A stretch of 64,000 nucleotides of DNA from Sanguinoderma infundibulare (lineage: Eukaryota > Basidiomycota > Agaricomycetes > Polyporales > Polyporaceae), in NCBI GenBank assembly GCA_032821775.1, contig JAVLRN010000001.1, forward strand, positions 3,100,001-3,164,000, read 5' to 3'. Below, piece by piece: positions 13,813 through 24,165 of the stretch; positions within the stretch are counted from its first letter, which is position 1; each line of letters opens with the position of its first letter. The notes under the pieces were generated by a model. It was not told the DNA's origin, did no database searches, and saw only the letters and a list, made by a program, of their open reading frames with translations. Both the position numbers and the translations under genes were made by a program.

Positions 13813-15156
13813 ATGCCAGCGAAACTCTCTGCGCGGTTTTGGCTTCTCGGTCTGGCGTCTGTGTTGCTGTCGGAGGTGCGGATAGCGCGTGCGGACGAGA
13901 AACCCTGCACGACACACGATAGTGGGAACTACTACGACTTGAGCAGGCTGTCTGCAAGGTATGTAGTCATCTGGACGTTATCCTCCGCGGTACTCCTATC
14001 CTGACCACAGTTTGCAGTAAAGACTATGAGTTTACTTCGCTCGGTGGACAGAAGTACATCCTAAATGTCTGCAAGCACATATCAACGGAGGCCTGGAACC
14101 CTCGTGTCGACAGGCCGGAAGACATTGCTGGCTACACGGAACGTGCCCACGGCGGGTTCTCCATGGGGTGAGGGGCACTTGTTCTACGCTCGTCCGTCAC
14201 CGCTGCTTGACCGCATTCCGTAGGGATGTGAACACCACTGTGCTGTTCCGCGAGGGAAACCCAGTCATCCTCATGACGGACGGCTCGCCGTGCCCCAACG
14301 GCGGGAGCTTGTCTGGGTCGACCGCTATTCGGTTCGTCTGCGATTCTTCTGCGGGCACCGGTACGAGTTCTTCAACCCTTCCCAGGCGATCGTTGCAACT
14401 CACCTAGGCCATGTATTGGCAAAGGGACCCCTAAAATGATCGCCACTCTGCCCCCGGACGAGGAGAATGCGTGTGCGTTCTTCGTGGAATGGCGTACCGA
14501 GGTAGGCCTGGCTGCCTGGCTGAGGCGTTAGAGAGCGTCAGGGGCTCGGACTGACAGCATACATCTGTCCAGAGGGCGTGTCCGACCTCTGAGGGAAGCG
14601 TACTTGGAACGGTCGTTTCCGTTCTAGCCATCATGTGCGTCTCTCCATTCGAAATTGGGATCGAGGACGGCCCTCACGGGATCTACGACACAGTGCTGCG
14701 GTGCTGTTTGCTCTGTATGTCGTCGGAGGGACACTGTATAACCGATACGTGCTCGAACTGCAAGGCTTGGATCAGATTCCCCGGTTCTCGTTCTTTTCAT
14801 TTAGCGACACGGTGGAGTTCGTTCGGGACTGCGTGGACCGTGTCAAGTACGGGTCGTCTGACGCATGGTACTCGCGAACTCGGGGAGCGCAGAACTGGAG
14901 CAGCGGGGGTGGGTCATGGGGAAGTTCTGGCAGTGGCAGGGCAGGATACGGTGGGCTGCGGTCTACCCCTGAGGAAGCGCAGACGATGCTTGGCGGGCCG
15001 CCTGGGTGGCTGGATGAACAAGACGAAGAGGACGACGACGAAGAGGACGACGACGAAGAGGCTGCACGACACGCTGCTGGAGGACAAGAGGCGTCTCATG
15101 GGGAGGATAATAGTCAGCGGACGGGTATGGACGAGCATGGAGTGATACGATTGTGA
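13813..15156 (+). CDS. Atg27 / mannose-6-phosphate-receptor-like type I membrane protein
   Basis: Predicted single-pass membrane protein with a lumenal lectin-like domain of the Atg27/MRH type, probably cycling between Golgi, endosome and vacuole. A signal peptide (MPAKLSARFWLLGLASVLL) is followed by a cysteine-bearing domain (YDLSRLSASKDYEF, ILNVCKHISTEAWN, GSPCPNGGSLSGSTAIRFVC). A membrane segment (GTVVSVLAIIAAVLFALYVV) precedes a cytosolic tail rich in Gly/Ser and Asp/Glu. The acidic run at 15020-15062 is encoded by a GAC/GAA repeat. Five introns are predicted; two depend on downstream acceptors (TTTGCAG and GGCAAAG) because the nearer AG would give an in-frame stop. Whether it is Atg27 itself or another MRH sorting receptor cannot be settled from motifs. 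Confidence 0.82.
15020..15062 (+). repeat. GAC/GAA codon repeat in the Atg27-like tail
   Basis: Imperfect trinucleotide repeat encoding a run of Asp and Glu near the C-terminus of the Atg27-like protein. It is coding sequence and may vary in length between strains. Confidence 0.8.
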
Positions 15157-16002
15157 TCTAGTGACCGAGCGGTGGGTGCAATCGAGTGCCTGGCGTGCTC
15201 ACGAGTTGACGTGTTTTTGCGCCACCGATTTGCAGGTTGATATCGATGCGAGGCGTTGTGGTTTCCGAGCTATTCACGAGTTGTCATGAGAGTGTAATGC
15301 GGTGGTAGCGATGGATATGGCAGGTGGAAATGAATGGGGTGTGGGCGCGGATTGCCGAAAGGGCGAGAATGAAGCTGGGAAGAGGAGATGAGGCGAGGGA
15401 GAAACGTTGTTGAGGATCGTCTGCTGGCTGGATCGCAATCAGATCTGCCATGGCTGCATCGATGTTCGGGGCGCGCCTTGCCGGAGTCCGCTCGGGCTGG
15501 GTACAGGGTCCAGGACGCGACCGCTTTTGTCCTGCACGGGGAGCGGGCAGCGCGACGGGGAGGAGAAGAACGGGAGGACAAGGGCGGGGTGGCATAGGGA
15601 CGCGGGGACAATAGGGGCCGTTGTTTGCAAACATGGAATTTGAGTGCGTTGTGGACGCTGTGCGGGCGACAAAAGCCGGGGCGGGCGTCTGGCGGGCGTG
15701 CGAGGAGAGCAAGAGTGGGCGAATGGCAGGGCCAGGCAGGCAAATGGTCTCAGACTGGAGCAGCGAGTGGCTGCCCCGGTGACGACTCGTCCACGACTGG
15801 TTCTCTCTCCCGTCCGTCGTCTCCGGCTATCTGCAGCGAGACGTAATTGAGGGACCGCCGCCGAGGTTCGTCTCCTTCCCATTGTTTTCTTTCTTTCGCT
15901 CGCCTACATCTCTCCAGCTCGACCTTCCCTCCTCTCTAGATCTCCTTCTCCCGCCCCCCACCCATACCCGTCCACGACTTTCCACGACCCGCGACGCCCA
16001 GC
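15157..16002 (+). promoter_or_regulatory. Upstream region and CT-rich leader of the first bHLH gene
   Basis: About 850 bp without a credible ORF. The plus strand is purine/G-rich at roughly 15380-15780 and switches to strongly pyrimidine-rich from about 15880 to the ATG at 16003 (runs such as tttctttctttcgctcgcc). A CT-rich tract before the start is typical of fungal transcription start regions. The same purine-to-pyrimidine switch precedes the paralogue at 26311. Confidence 0.55.
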
Positions 16003-17148
16003 ATGGATCAGCACCAGCAGCACTCCCTGCCCATGCACGACGACTCCCAAAATTTCGTAGCGGCCCAGTACGCCATGTATCCATCATCAGAGGACGATAC
16101 CACGAGTTACCTCGTGTACCCGCAAATGCAACAGCCAGCCTATCCCCCGGTCGTGCAGCACCCTGGCGCCCCTCCTCGTGGGTTCCTCCACTCTGCCTAC
16201 TGCTTCTCGCACCCGAGATCTAACTGCCCATTCCCATCTTCCCTTTTGTCCGTCCACAGGGCAAATGTCCGACAGTGACCTGCAGCATGCGATGCAGTAT
16301 CATCGTCCAATCCATATGATGCCTCCCCAAGGCCAGCACTTCGCTCCGGCTCCACCTGTATACACCGCCTCGCCGCCTCATGGTGTAATGCCACTCTCCG
16401 CGTCCCCTCCCCCACAGTCCCCAAATATGTATGACCCTCTGTCTCCCCCCATGTCCGGATCAGACACGTCCGCCGACGGTATTGTCTACCATTCGAGGAA
16501 CAGTAGCGCAACTGGTTCTCCCTCCTCCTCTCGTGGGACAAGCCTCGTACACCGTAATCCCCTTCGCTACACTCCCACCCCTTCCCCCACCAGCAGCTCC
16601 GGCCGCCGAAGCAGAGGTCAGTCGATATCCGACGACGACGATCGCAATCCAATGGGCGGCATTAACATGGCAGAGAGCCTCGCCAACACGCGCAAGGAAG
16701 CGACCAGGAGGCAGCGAATCGAAGCTGAGCAGAGGCGTCGGGATGAGCTTCGCGACGGCTATGCGAGATTGAAAGATGTCCTCCCCGTATCCAACCAGAA
16801 GAGCAGCAAAGTCTCCTTGTTGGAACGAGGTATGTCCGTCGTCCTCACACCCTCTTTCCTTTGTTCACAGACCGGTCGACACCAGCGACGAACCATATCG
16901 TCAACCTCGAGAAAACAAACCGCCAGCTACAGCAGCGTCTAGCGGCCTTGGAAGGCGAGGTTACCCGACTTCGCGCTCTGAACGAGAAAATCTCCCTTGG
17001 AGTCAACAACACGCCCTCGCCAGGGCAGATTAACATGGACAGCCGTCCTTTGTCCCCTCCACCCGAGGACACGCAACCGTCCCAAACGTCAGGCATCGAC
17101 CAGCCTCTCGCCGAGTCGAGCCCATCTGCTTCGGAAAGTGGCTACTGA
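16003..17148 (+). CDS. bHLH transcription factor, paralogue 1
   Basis: Nuclear DNA-binding regulator of the basic helix-loop-helix class; targets are unknown. A low-complexity N-terminus (MDQHQQHSLPMHDDSQNF; Pro/Ser/Tyr-rich) leads to an Arg-rich basic region and helix 1 (RRQRIEAEQRRRDELRDGY), then the loop (KDVLPVSNQKSSK) and helix 2 running into a heptad segment (NHIVNLEKTNRQLQQRLAA). The tail is Ser/Pro-rich, ending SASESGY. The DNA-reading Glu and following Arg residues are present, but the His usual in E-box readers is replaced. Intron 1 joins APPRG to QMSDSDL. The intron in the bHLH starts at 16830 and has two possible acceptors 15 nt apart (ends 16870 or 16885). The downstream one gives VSLLERATNHI, matching the paralogue. 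Confidence 0.9.
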
Positions 17149-18219
17149 CCAGCTCTGTATTGCCTCTCCACCTCCCCTTGCTTTATCTCGGACTATTGCT
17201 ATCTCCCTCTCTCGTTGTTCTACTATCACCGTCCCATCTCCTATCATCTTTTAGTCCTTGCTTGGTTTCACGATGTCCATACTTGCGTTCCCTCCTCCCC
17301 CGCTCTGCTTACAGGCTTATGCCGCCTCCCGGAGGAGCGGTACGGGCCAGTAGGGGAGGCTTGTTGCGTCTCGCGTCCAGATGCGAAGCCGAAGACAGCG
17401 AGGTCGGGCCCAAGGGTGCTGAGGATTGTCTGCAGCGCCCGGTGCGCTCGTCCTGACATCCTTATCGCCATCCTTTGCCGGCCTATCATATCCGCCGACA
17501 GAGCCCTGCCGCTCGACGCTGCAGGCTGGGGCACGGCGATATCAGCTCGTGTGCGCTCTGGCCGTCTTTCCGATGTTGCTGGCCTGACATCGTCGATCGA
17601 CCCCGAGTGCTTCGCTCGAGCTCCTCGTGCTGTTTCGTCAAGACGCTTCCGACTCCGGTGGATGGAAACTGCCCACGCCAATCTCGTCGGGGCCGCCCCG
17701 CCCTATGGCGACCCCGACGTCCGCAGTCTCCCTCCGATGCACAACGCGACGCACTCCCCGCCATGGACCATCACACCCATTAGATGAAGGACGCCACGTT
17801 ACCTGGCCTCGCTCGCACCCTTCCATCCCGCCCACTCGCACACGAACACGCCGCGCTGCGACCCACATCTCTCTCTCCCTCGCTTCTCGTCTCATTTATC
17901 AACACGCTTGTAACTGTATCATACTTATCGGGCTCTGGAACGCGACGGCCACTCACGAAGGATACGACCGGCGACGAAAACGATATGAATACGCTTCCCT
18001 ACACCAGCGCTCGCGGACCGAGTCGACCATGGCTCCCCGACTCGACTCCGAACACCGTCTCTTGGACGCTTCTATGGGAACCGACTTGTACATACGGCGG
18101 GAACGGGGCATTGTTGGATACGGCGGGGGTATTTGGGGAACCGATCAGACGGGGAGGCTGTCCGCCCTTGCCCTCTCGACGGGGGCGGGCCGCGTGCGTC
18201 ACCGTCTGGTCGGCGCTTC

Positions 18220-18234
18220 GGGGGGGGGGGGGGG
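18220..18234. repeat. Run of 15 G
   Basis: Uninterrupted G homopolymer in non-coding sequence, flanked by further G-rich bases. It is prone to length change and to sequencing error. Confidence 0.9.
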
Positions 18235-18349
18235 CGGAGGTGTCAGGTGTTGGAGAGAGGAAGCATTAGATGGAGGAGGTTCTTGGAGGCCCCGTTCCCG
18301 CCGACCTTGCATCACGGACTGAGCAGGACGTTGTACCCATAGCTAGGCA

Positions 18350-18369
18350 TAGTAGTAGTAGTAGTAGTC
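18350..18369. repeat. (AGT)n microsatellite
   Basis: About six perfect AGT units in non-coding sequence. Confidence 0.9.
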
Positions 18370-21300
18370 GACTTAGTCTGCGAGTCGCGCGATCTATCAA
18401 GTCTTCTTGTATCCTTCATCCCCCTCCCCCGCCGCGTGCACTCGGTGCGCCTCCTGGCCGGCACGACCGTCTAGACGTTCGCCATAGCTCAGGTGTTCTC
18501 GACTCGATGAATGCGTCCACCGGTGCCGTGCAAGTACCGTCGGCGGCGTTTATGTGAATGAGCGGTCGTCTTGCGCGCCACGACTTGATCTATAGATTTG
18601 CCTGCAGGTAGCCCGGCGTGCCATCCGACGGTCAGCAGGCTCTGCATCGTCTCTTCGCGAGTCAGTTCCGCGTTTGACTGCCACACTGCGTATGCCGTAC
18701 GACAGACGGGGGTGGTCGACCCTGGACTCTCTCTCTTGATGGCAATCGCCCCTATACCAAACTGCGCGCGTGTGATCTGCTGTGTCCCAACTGGAACTAA
18801 CCACACATGGTGCGTCGAGTTCCCCCGGCCTTTGCACAGTGCCACCACAGGACGAGACGGCCACCAACTTTGAACCCAGAGGTTTGCTACGCACTCCTGA
18901 GTATACGCGTCTGGGCGAAGTTTCTGCTGGACACATTAATTACACCAGCCCGTCCGACTTCCACATTCAGTCGACGGTAAACCCGGAACGCCGCGTACAC
19001 GGCGCTCCTGAGGGGGCAAACGAGTGTGCTCGGATTCCCCAACACGGCACCACCAGCGTACGCTCGCTGCGGAACTCCGACACCGCGGACCCGAGTACGC
19101 TCAAGCAAGGCAAACGACTTGCTTGAGATTCCAGGTGAAGACGCCCGGCGGAAGGCGACCGAGGCAAACGTCATGGAACGCCTCACAAATGACACGCCTC
19201 GAGTCGACCTGGGGGCTTCGAGCTGCTGGGAAAGGCTAGAGTGCGCGGTGCGTCCGGCACCCGCGTGGGATCGACGGTCGTATCGAGCAGGACGGGTACG
19301 GCAATTCGACCGCGCGCACGGTCGTCCGGGCGCGATGCCTAAGGTTCGGGCTTACGCGAGATCGGAGCGGGCCAGGAAGGGAGGCAGGGAACGCGAGCCC
19401 GCGGCGAAACAACGCGAATGCGAGTGGCGGCGGGGACGGGAGGTGGGGGAGGCCAGGGGGGGGCTTGGTATTGGGAAGTGGGAATCGCCCATTTGGCGAG
19501 GGCGGAGTTGCGATCTGGGCCACCTCCCCTTCTGGTCGTTCAAGACGGGTAGTTACCGTCGTTCTGGTGGATGCAAGTAAGACTGAACCTTGTCTGGGGG
19601 AGAACGCCGTAATGCGGGCTCAGCGTGCCGTACGCCGCGGCGGACGAAGGCGAAGGAGGGGGTCAGATGGAGGAAACGCGTTGTTCAGCATGCGACGCGT
19701 ACATGAGGACCGCGTAAGCGACGACAGAGAAGGTACTTCGTAACGTCTCCGGACCCGGCGCGTTGGCGGGGTGTGCGTTACGAAACCCACGAGCTGCTTC
19801 TCGTCGCCTGGTACTCGCCATCACGGAATGAGCCCGCGACGATAATGCGTATCGGCGGAGGGGTGTTCACCTCTGGCTGAACAAGAGTGAGTGCGCGGTG
19901 GAGCATAGGTTTGCGATGATGCCCAAGGCGCCAAATGTGTCTTCGCGGAAGAGGCAAAGGTCAGGAACCATAATACAGCTATAGCGCCATGATCTGCTTC
20001 CAGGAGGGCGCGATAGTCCCGGCTGGTCGGATCTCGTAGAAGACTTGGCTTCGCACAAAGAAGATATCCAGACCTTCCGTGTGGAGATAGTTGTGTCCAT
20101 CCGCAGACCATCAAAAGGTCCGAAGGAACCAGGACCTCCTACGTAGGCTGATAGGAGCGCCCAGCGCATTCAGTCTAGACAGGTGGCTGCGTATGATAGG
20201 AACCTGTCCTGGGCGGCGACTATGTCGAGTATGTACACATTCCATATCCGGTCTGTGACATCCTGGGAGCGCTAGGTTCAGATGATAATCTTCGGAACAG
20301 GCGGCCGACGAACCTACCCTCGATCTCCCGGATGCACATGAGACCTAGGTCCAAGTCGCTGGGACGCGCCGCGTCGTCGTGCCTCGTGGAAAGCGCGCGA
20401 TACTTTGCTCGGCAATGAACCGAACCGAGTACGCATAGCGGTTAGAAGAGGTCACCTAAGGTCTCGCCACACATGAGGACGGTGATACACGCGACAGCTG
20501 GAAGGCCTGTCTTACCGAAACTGGCAGCTTTTGCGTCCAGACACGGAGCCTGAGATCACCCGCGTCAGGAAGAGATGCTCAAGAGCGTGCGTGTCAGCTT
20601 CGCTGGCTGACGGCGGTGCAGAAGTGGGGGTAGACAAGAACGGGCATGCGGGTCCAATTGACAACGTCCCTGTCTCTGTCCGAGAGGTCCCCTTCTGGGT
20701 TCACACCCCAGGGTAGCCATTGCGGGGGAAACAGGGCTCCCGGGACGAGAATAACGTTCAATCGCTCTACTCTTCGCAACCGCATCGCCCGCCGAGACCG
20801 AATGACCACTGGGGGGATGAGCACCCGGAGGGCCGGTAGTGCCTTTCCCGAGACGCACATCGCAGCCGCAGTATCCGTGCCTCATGCCTTTGGCTCGGCG
20901 ATCAAATGTCTCTTGGTGCCTTCGCGGAGCTTTCAATCTCGCGGGCGTTATCTCGCCCTCGCCCCGAGCGGATGACACAACTATGAAGTTCATAGATTCG
21001 GGCGATGTACGGCAGGGGAAGGCCTACTATCGGCTGTTAGCACTTGGTAGCACGGTATGAAGAAGGCGGCGTACTACCCACGGCTTTTCCTTTTCTCTGC
21101 TCTGTCACGGTTCATCTCGTCAATTCGATGTTCCATCCGTAGACGATTGTCGCGTGCCCAGTCGATAGCGGCCCTCTTGCCATACCGGTAGAGGGCTTCA
21201 GGAGACCGTCGCTCCAGCCCTATGGAAGGCAACCTCATGGTGGGCTGTGCGAGCAGTACTGGGGAATCAGCGGATTCAGTGCAATGCAACGATCGATGGG

Positions 21301-22705
21301 AGACGTACGTAGCGGATAACACGTGTATTTGGTGTTCGAATTCGCGGGCGTTTTCATGCAGTCCGATCCGGTGAGAATACCCGGTAGAAGATGAAGGGAC
21401 AGAAGGAGGTCAGAAGAGGATCTTGGGAAGCGCGGTGAAGGAGAAGAGGGAGTTGGCGATTTCCGAGAGTCCACTGAAGAGGGAACAAATGGACATTTGC
21501 AGATAGCGATCTGCGTCGAGCGTGAAATGATGGGGACGTGAAATTCGTACGGAGGCTGGGCGTGGCGTAATGCGCAAAGGACGATCCTGCCGGTATCTGC
21601 GTCGGAGTATACATAACTCGGGTCTCCCTGAGAAAAGGATGCCGCCGGTCCGCGCCGTGCTCGGTCGAAAGTTCGAGTGGAGGTTGAATTCCGGAAATGA
21701 AAAGGGCGTGTTGGCCAGGACTGTCACCGGATTTGAGACCGTGACTACGTCAATCTGGGTGATGTTCATGACTTGCGTGAAGATGGAAACGGCAAGCTGC
21801 GGCCCAGCGTACCACCGGGTCCTCAACGCTCATCTGAGAGCCGGGTTGGGGGTGACCCGACGGTCGACGTCCTGTCAGTCAAGCGTACCCCGCAATGTCC
21901 TGTACAGCCATTGAATCAGCTTGTGAGCGGTCGAGGTAGTAGAGAGCCGAGAAGAACGTACCCGAAGTGGATTCTCCGTGCGAAGAGGGAGACGGGAGCG
22001 CGAAAAACCGCTCAGCTGACCCGGCCACGAGTATTAGGATTTCTACCATTGGACAGATTGTCTGGACGCGTCTGGCTACCGCTCCGGATGCCTGAGGAGG
22101 GGGATGTGTGAAAGAGGCGACGGCAGGTCGAACCCGACATTATACAGCGGCCGAGATCCTCGCCATTCATCGAGGGAAGGATGAAGCGATCGTGGACGAA
22201 ACGCGGAGTTCGCATATCCGATGGCGCAGCGCATTGGAGAGGGTGTTGGAGGCCATCCACGTCGAGGAACGACTCCAAGCTCTGCAGGTCGTTGCGAGTC
22301 CCAGTCTCCCAGTCGAGACCCCCTTCCCGATCTGGCAGCCCTGGCTCTCGAACCGTGACGCTGTCACAAGTCACGCTCGGATCTGCAGAATTCCCTTGCA
22401 AGTCGTGCACCTGACGTCAGAAGGTCACGCGTTATGCGTTACAGCGGCGAAGAACGAGGAACGTGCCTTGACGTCCAGCTCCTCGTCCCACCCAGCGACG
22501 ACCACGTCCCGCCCATCGTTCCTTGCCGCCACGGGTGGCCTTTTCGCGACTCTCCTTGAAGATATTACCATCCGTGGATCCTATTTAACGCCCCGGTCGA
22601 GCTCACGTACCTGTCCGGCGTCAAGGCTCTCGCCGTCTTCAAGAATAAGTCGCGAATCATTTCCCAAGGCCGCTCCCTGGTTTATTCCGCAAACGATCCC
22701 TCACG

Positions 22706-24165
22706 ATGTGGTTCGTGGATTTACTGGCCATGTTTCTCACCCGTGAAGGTGTGGCTAATTGGTGTCTACGGCACGGGGAAACCTTAGGTGTGACAACTGC
22801 CTTCTCTTGCTACCTCTGGTATGTCCTTCCCGCCAAGATTGGGCGTTCCACCCTCTAACCCCGATGCCGTTCGTAGAGAGGTGGTGCTATCGCGTGGGGT
22901 GTCTTCATCTTCGTGAGTATATCTCCTAAACATCAGGCTGGGGGACTTATGTGAGCCCTCAATTTAGCTGTACAGCATTGCGGGTGGCGTATTCCTGCTG
23001 GTTTTGGGGTCATACCTATTCTTCGTATACCCTGAATGGTGCGTACATCTTCCACGCGAAGCGCGCTTTCTAAAATCCTATCGTTTCATTTTCTTAGGCA
23101 AATCTACGGCGGTATTGGAATCGGTGTCGGTGTGGCAGCAGCGCTTTCGGTCCTTGCGCTCTCAAATGTGAGTAGGCTTTTAGCATTGCCCCTTCCCCCA
23201 GTACCATCGTCTGCGTTCAATGGGCCTTCCCACGCACCATTGCGACTGTGGAGATGCGCTAACACGAGATTAAAAGCGATCGTACATCTGGATACGCGTC
23301 GTCAAGTTCATCTGGCCATTTATCATCGTCATAGCCGCCATACGAGCCATCCTCATGATCGTCGAGCTCCAACGCGGGTAAGTTCAAGTGCACTTTCTAC
23401 GCTTCTCCGCCTGTCTCCTTCGTTCTGTCACATCTTCGGTCCCCGCCCCTTCACTTTCATTCGCAATTTTCTCGGTAGCTTTTTCAGGCCGTTTCATCCA
23501 CCGGGTTGGCGTCCCTTTTGCTCTTCCCCGATTGCTCGTGCACACCGCGGCTCCTCCGCATGCACGAACGATATCGTGGTTTCACCTGCAGGCACGCCCG
23601 GCTCGGTCCGGACCAAGCGCTCTCACCTGCGTTCTCATGACCCGGCTACTAACGAATGTTTGCAGGAAGGACAAGATCCAGTGGGAGTGCGACAACGGTG
23701 GTCAGCTCTGGAGTGCTTCAGCTCAAGCAGGATACGGCGGAACTGCGTCGTTCCCAAGTGGCTTCTGCACCACAGGCTTCTCGAGTCTCAATACGGCGTT
23801 CATCGTATCGCTTCTCGTGGACCTCGTCTGCCAAGTACGTGCTTGGTCACTTTCGCATTGTGGCGCTGCTTGGGCTCACTTGAATGCTTGAACGTATGCA
23901 GCTGTACATGTTCTTCTTGGTATGGCGCTTCCAGAAGCGGCTGGAGCACTACTCGGGCATGAAGGGACCGTTCGATGGCGGTGAGTATTCACGTTGCGCA
24001 TGTCTTCACGCATGTGTCCTTGTTTGCTTCCGTGTCTCCGCTGCATCCCGGCCTTGAGGCCGCGCTGTGGACGCTCGGTTTGGCGAGCGTAGTCATTCAT
24101 TCGCATCATACCTGTGTCAGGTGCTAATCAAAACCTTGCTTCGGTACACAGGGTATTACAGCTAA
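22706..24165 (+). CDS. Small multi-span membrane protein (tetraspan-like, unknown function)
   Basis: I do not recognise a named family. The model begins with a 5-nt first exon (ATG TG), a 77-nt intron (22711-22787, GTTCGT...TTAG, with a CTAAT branch-like site), then CDNCLLLLPL joined by another intron to RGGAIAWGVFIF. Hydrophobic segments follow: LYSIAGGVFLLVLGSYLFFV, then IGIGVGVAAALSVLAL, VVKFIWPFIIVIAAIRAI and LNTAIVSL-like TAFIVSLLVDLVCQLYMFFL. A Cys-containing loop (WECDNGGQLW, SGFCTTGF) sits between the last two. The end is RLEHYSGMKGPFDGGYYS. Four membrane segments with short tails suggest a plasma-membrane or ER tetraspan protein. Downstream exons are firm; the first exon is the weakest part, since reading straight on from the same ATG does not stay in frame across the next intron. 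Confidence 0.7.

Larger units (their letters stand above)
17149..22705. other. 5.5-kb gene-poor region
   Basis: The first few hundred bases are CT-rich and probably the 3' UTR of the bHLH gene. Further on are a 15-G run near 18220-18234 and an (AGT)n microsatellite near 18350-18369. Open frames up to about 230 codons exist on both strands (for example 17627-18322 plus, 21410-21826 minus, 22108-22746 plus). They overlap each other, lack recognisable domains and several use non-ATG starts, so I do not call them genes. A decayed gene on the minus strand around 19.9-21.9 kb is possible but unproven. Confidence 0.5.

Noticed and set aside
15270..15882. Overlapping 140-157-codon minus-strand frames
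   Set aside because: Same composition effect upstream of the first bHLH gene; frames overlap and contain only Pro/Arg/Ser-rich sequence.
21410..21826. Possible pheromone-receptor (STE3-like) fragment on the minus strand
   Set aside because: A piece such as DADRYLQMSICSLFSG loosely recalls a membrane segment of Ste3, but the flanking conserved motifs are absent and no seven-span frame can be built.
22100..22160. tRNA B-box-like string (aggtcgaaccc)
   Set aside because: No matching A box or foldable cloverleaf nearby.
22108..22746. 212-codon plus-strand frame ending in the tetraspan-like gene
   Set aside because: Begins at a non-ATG codon, has no recognisable domain and overlaps the start of a better supported gene in another frame.
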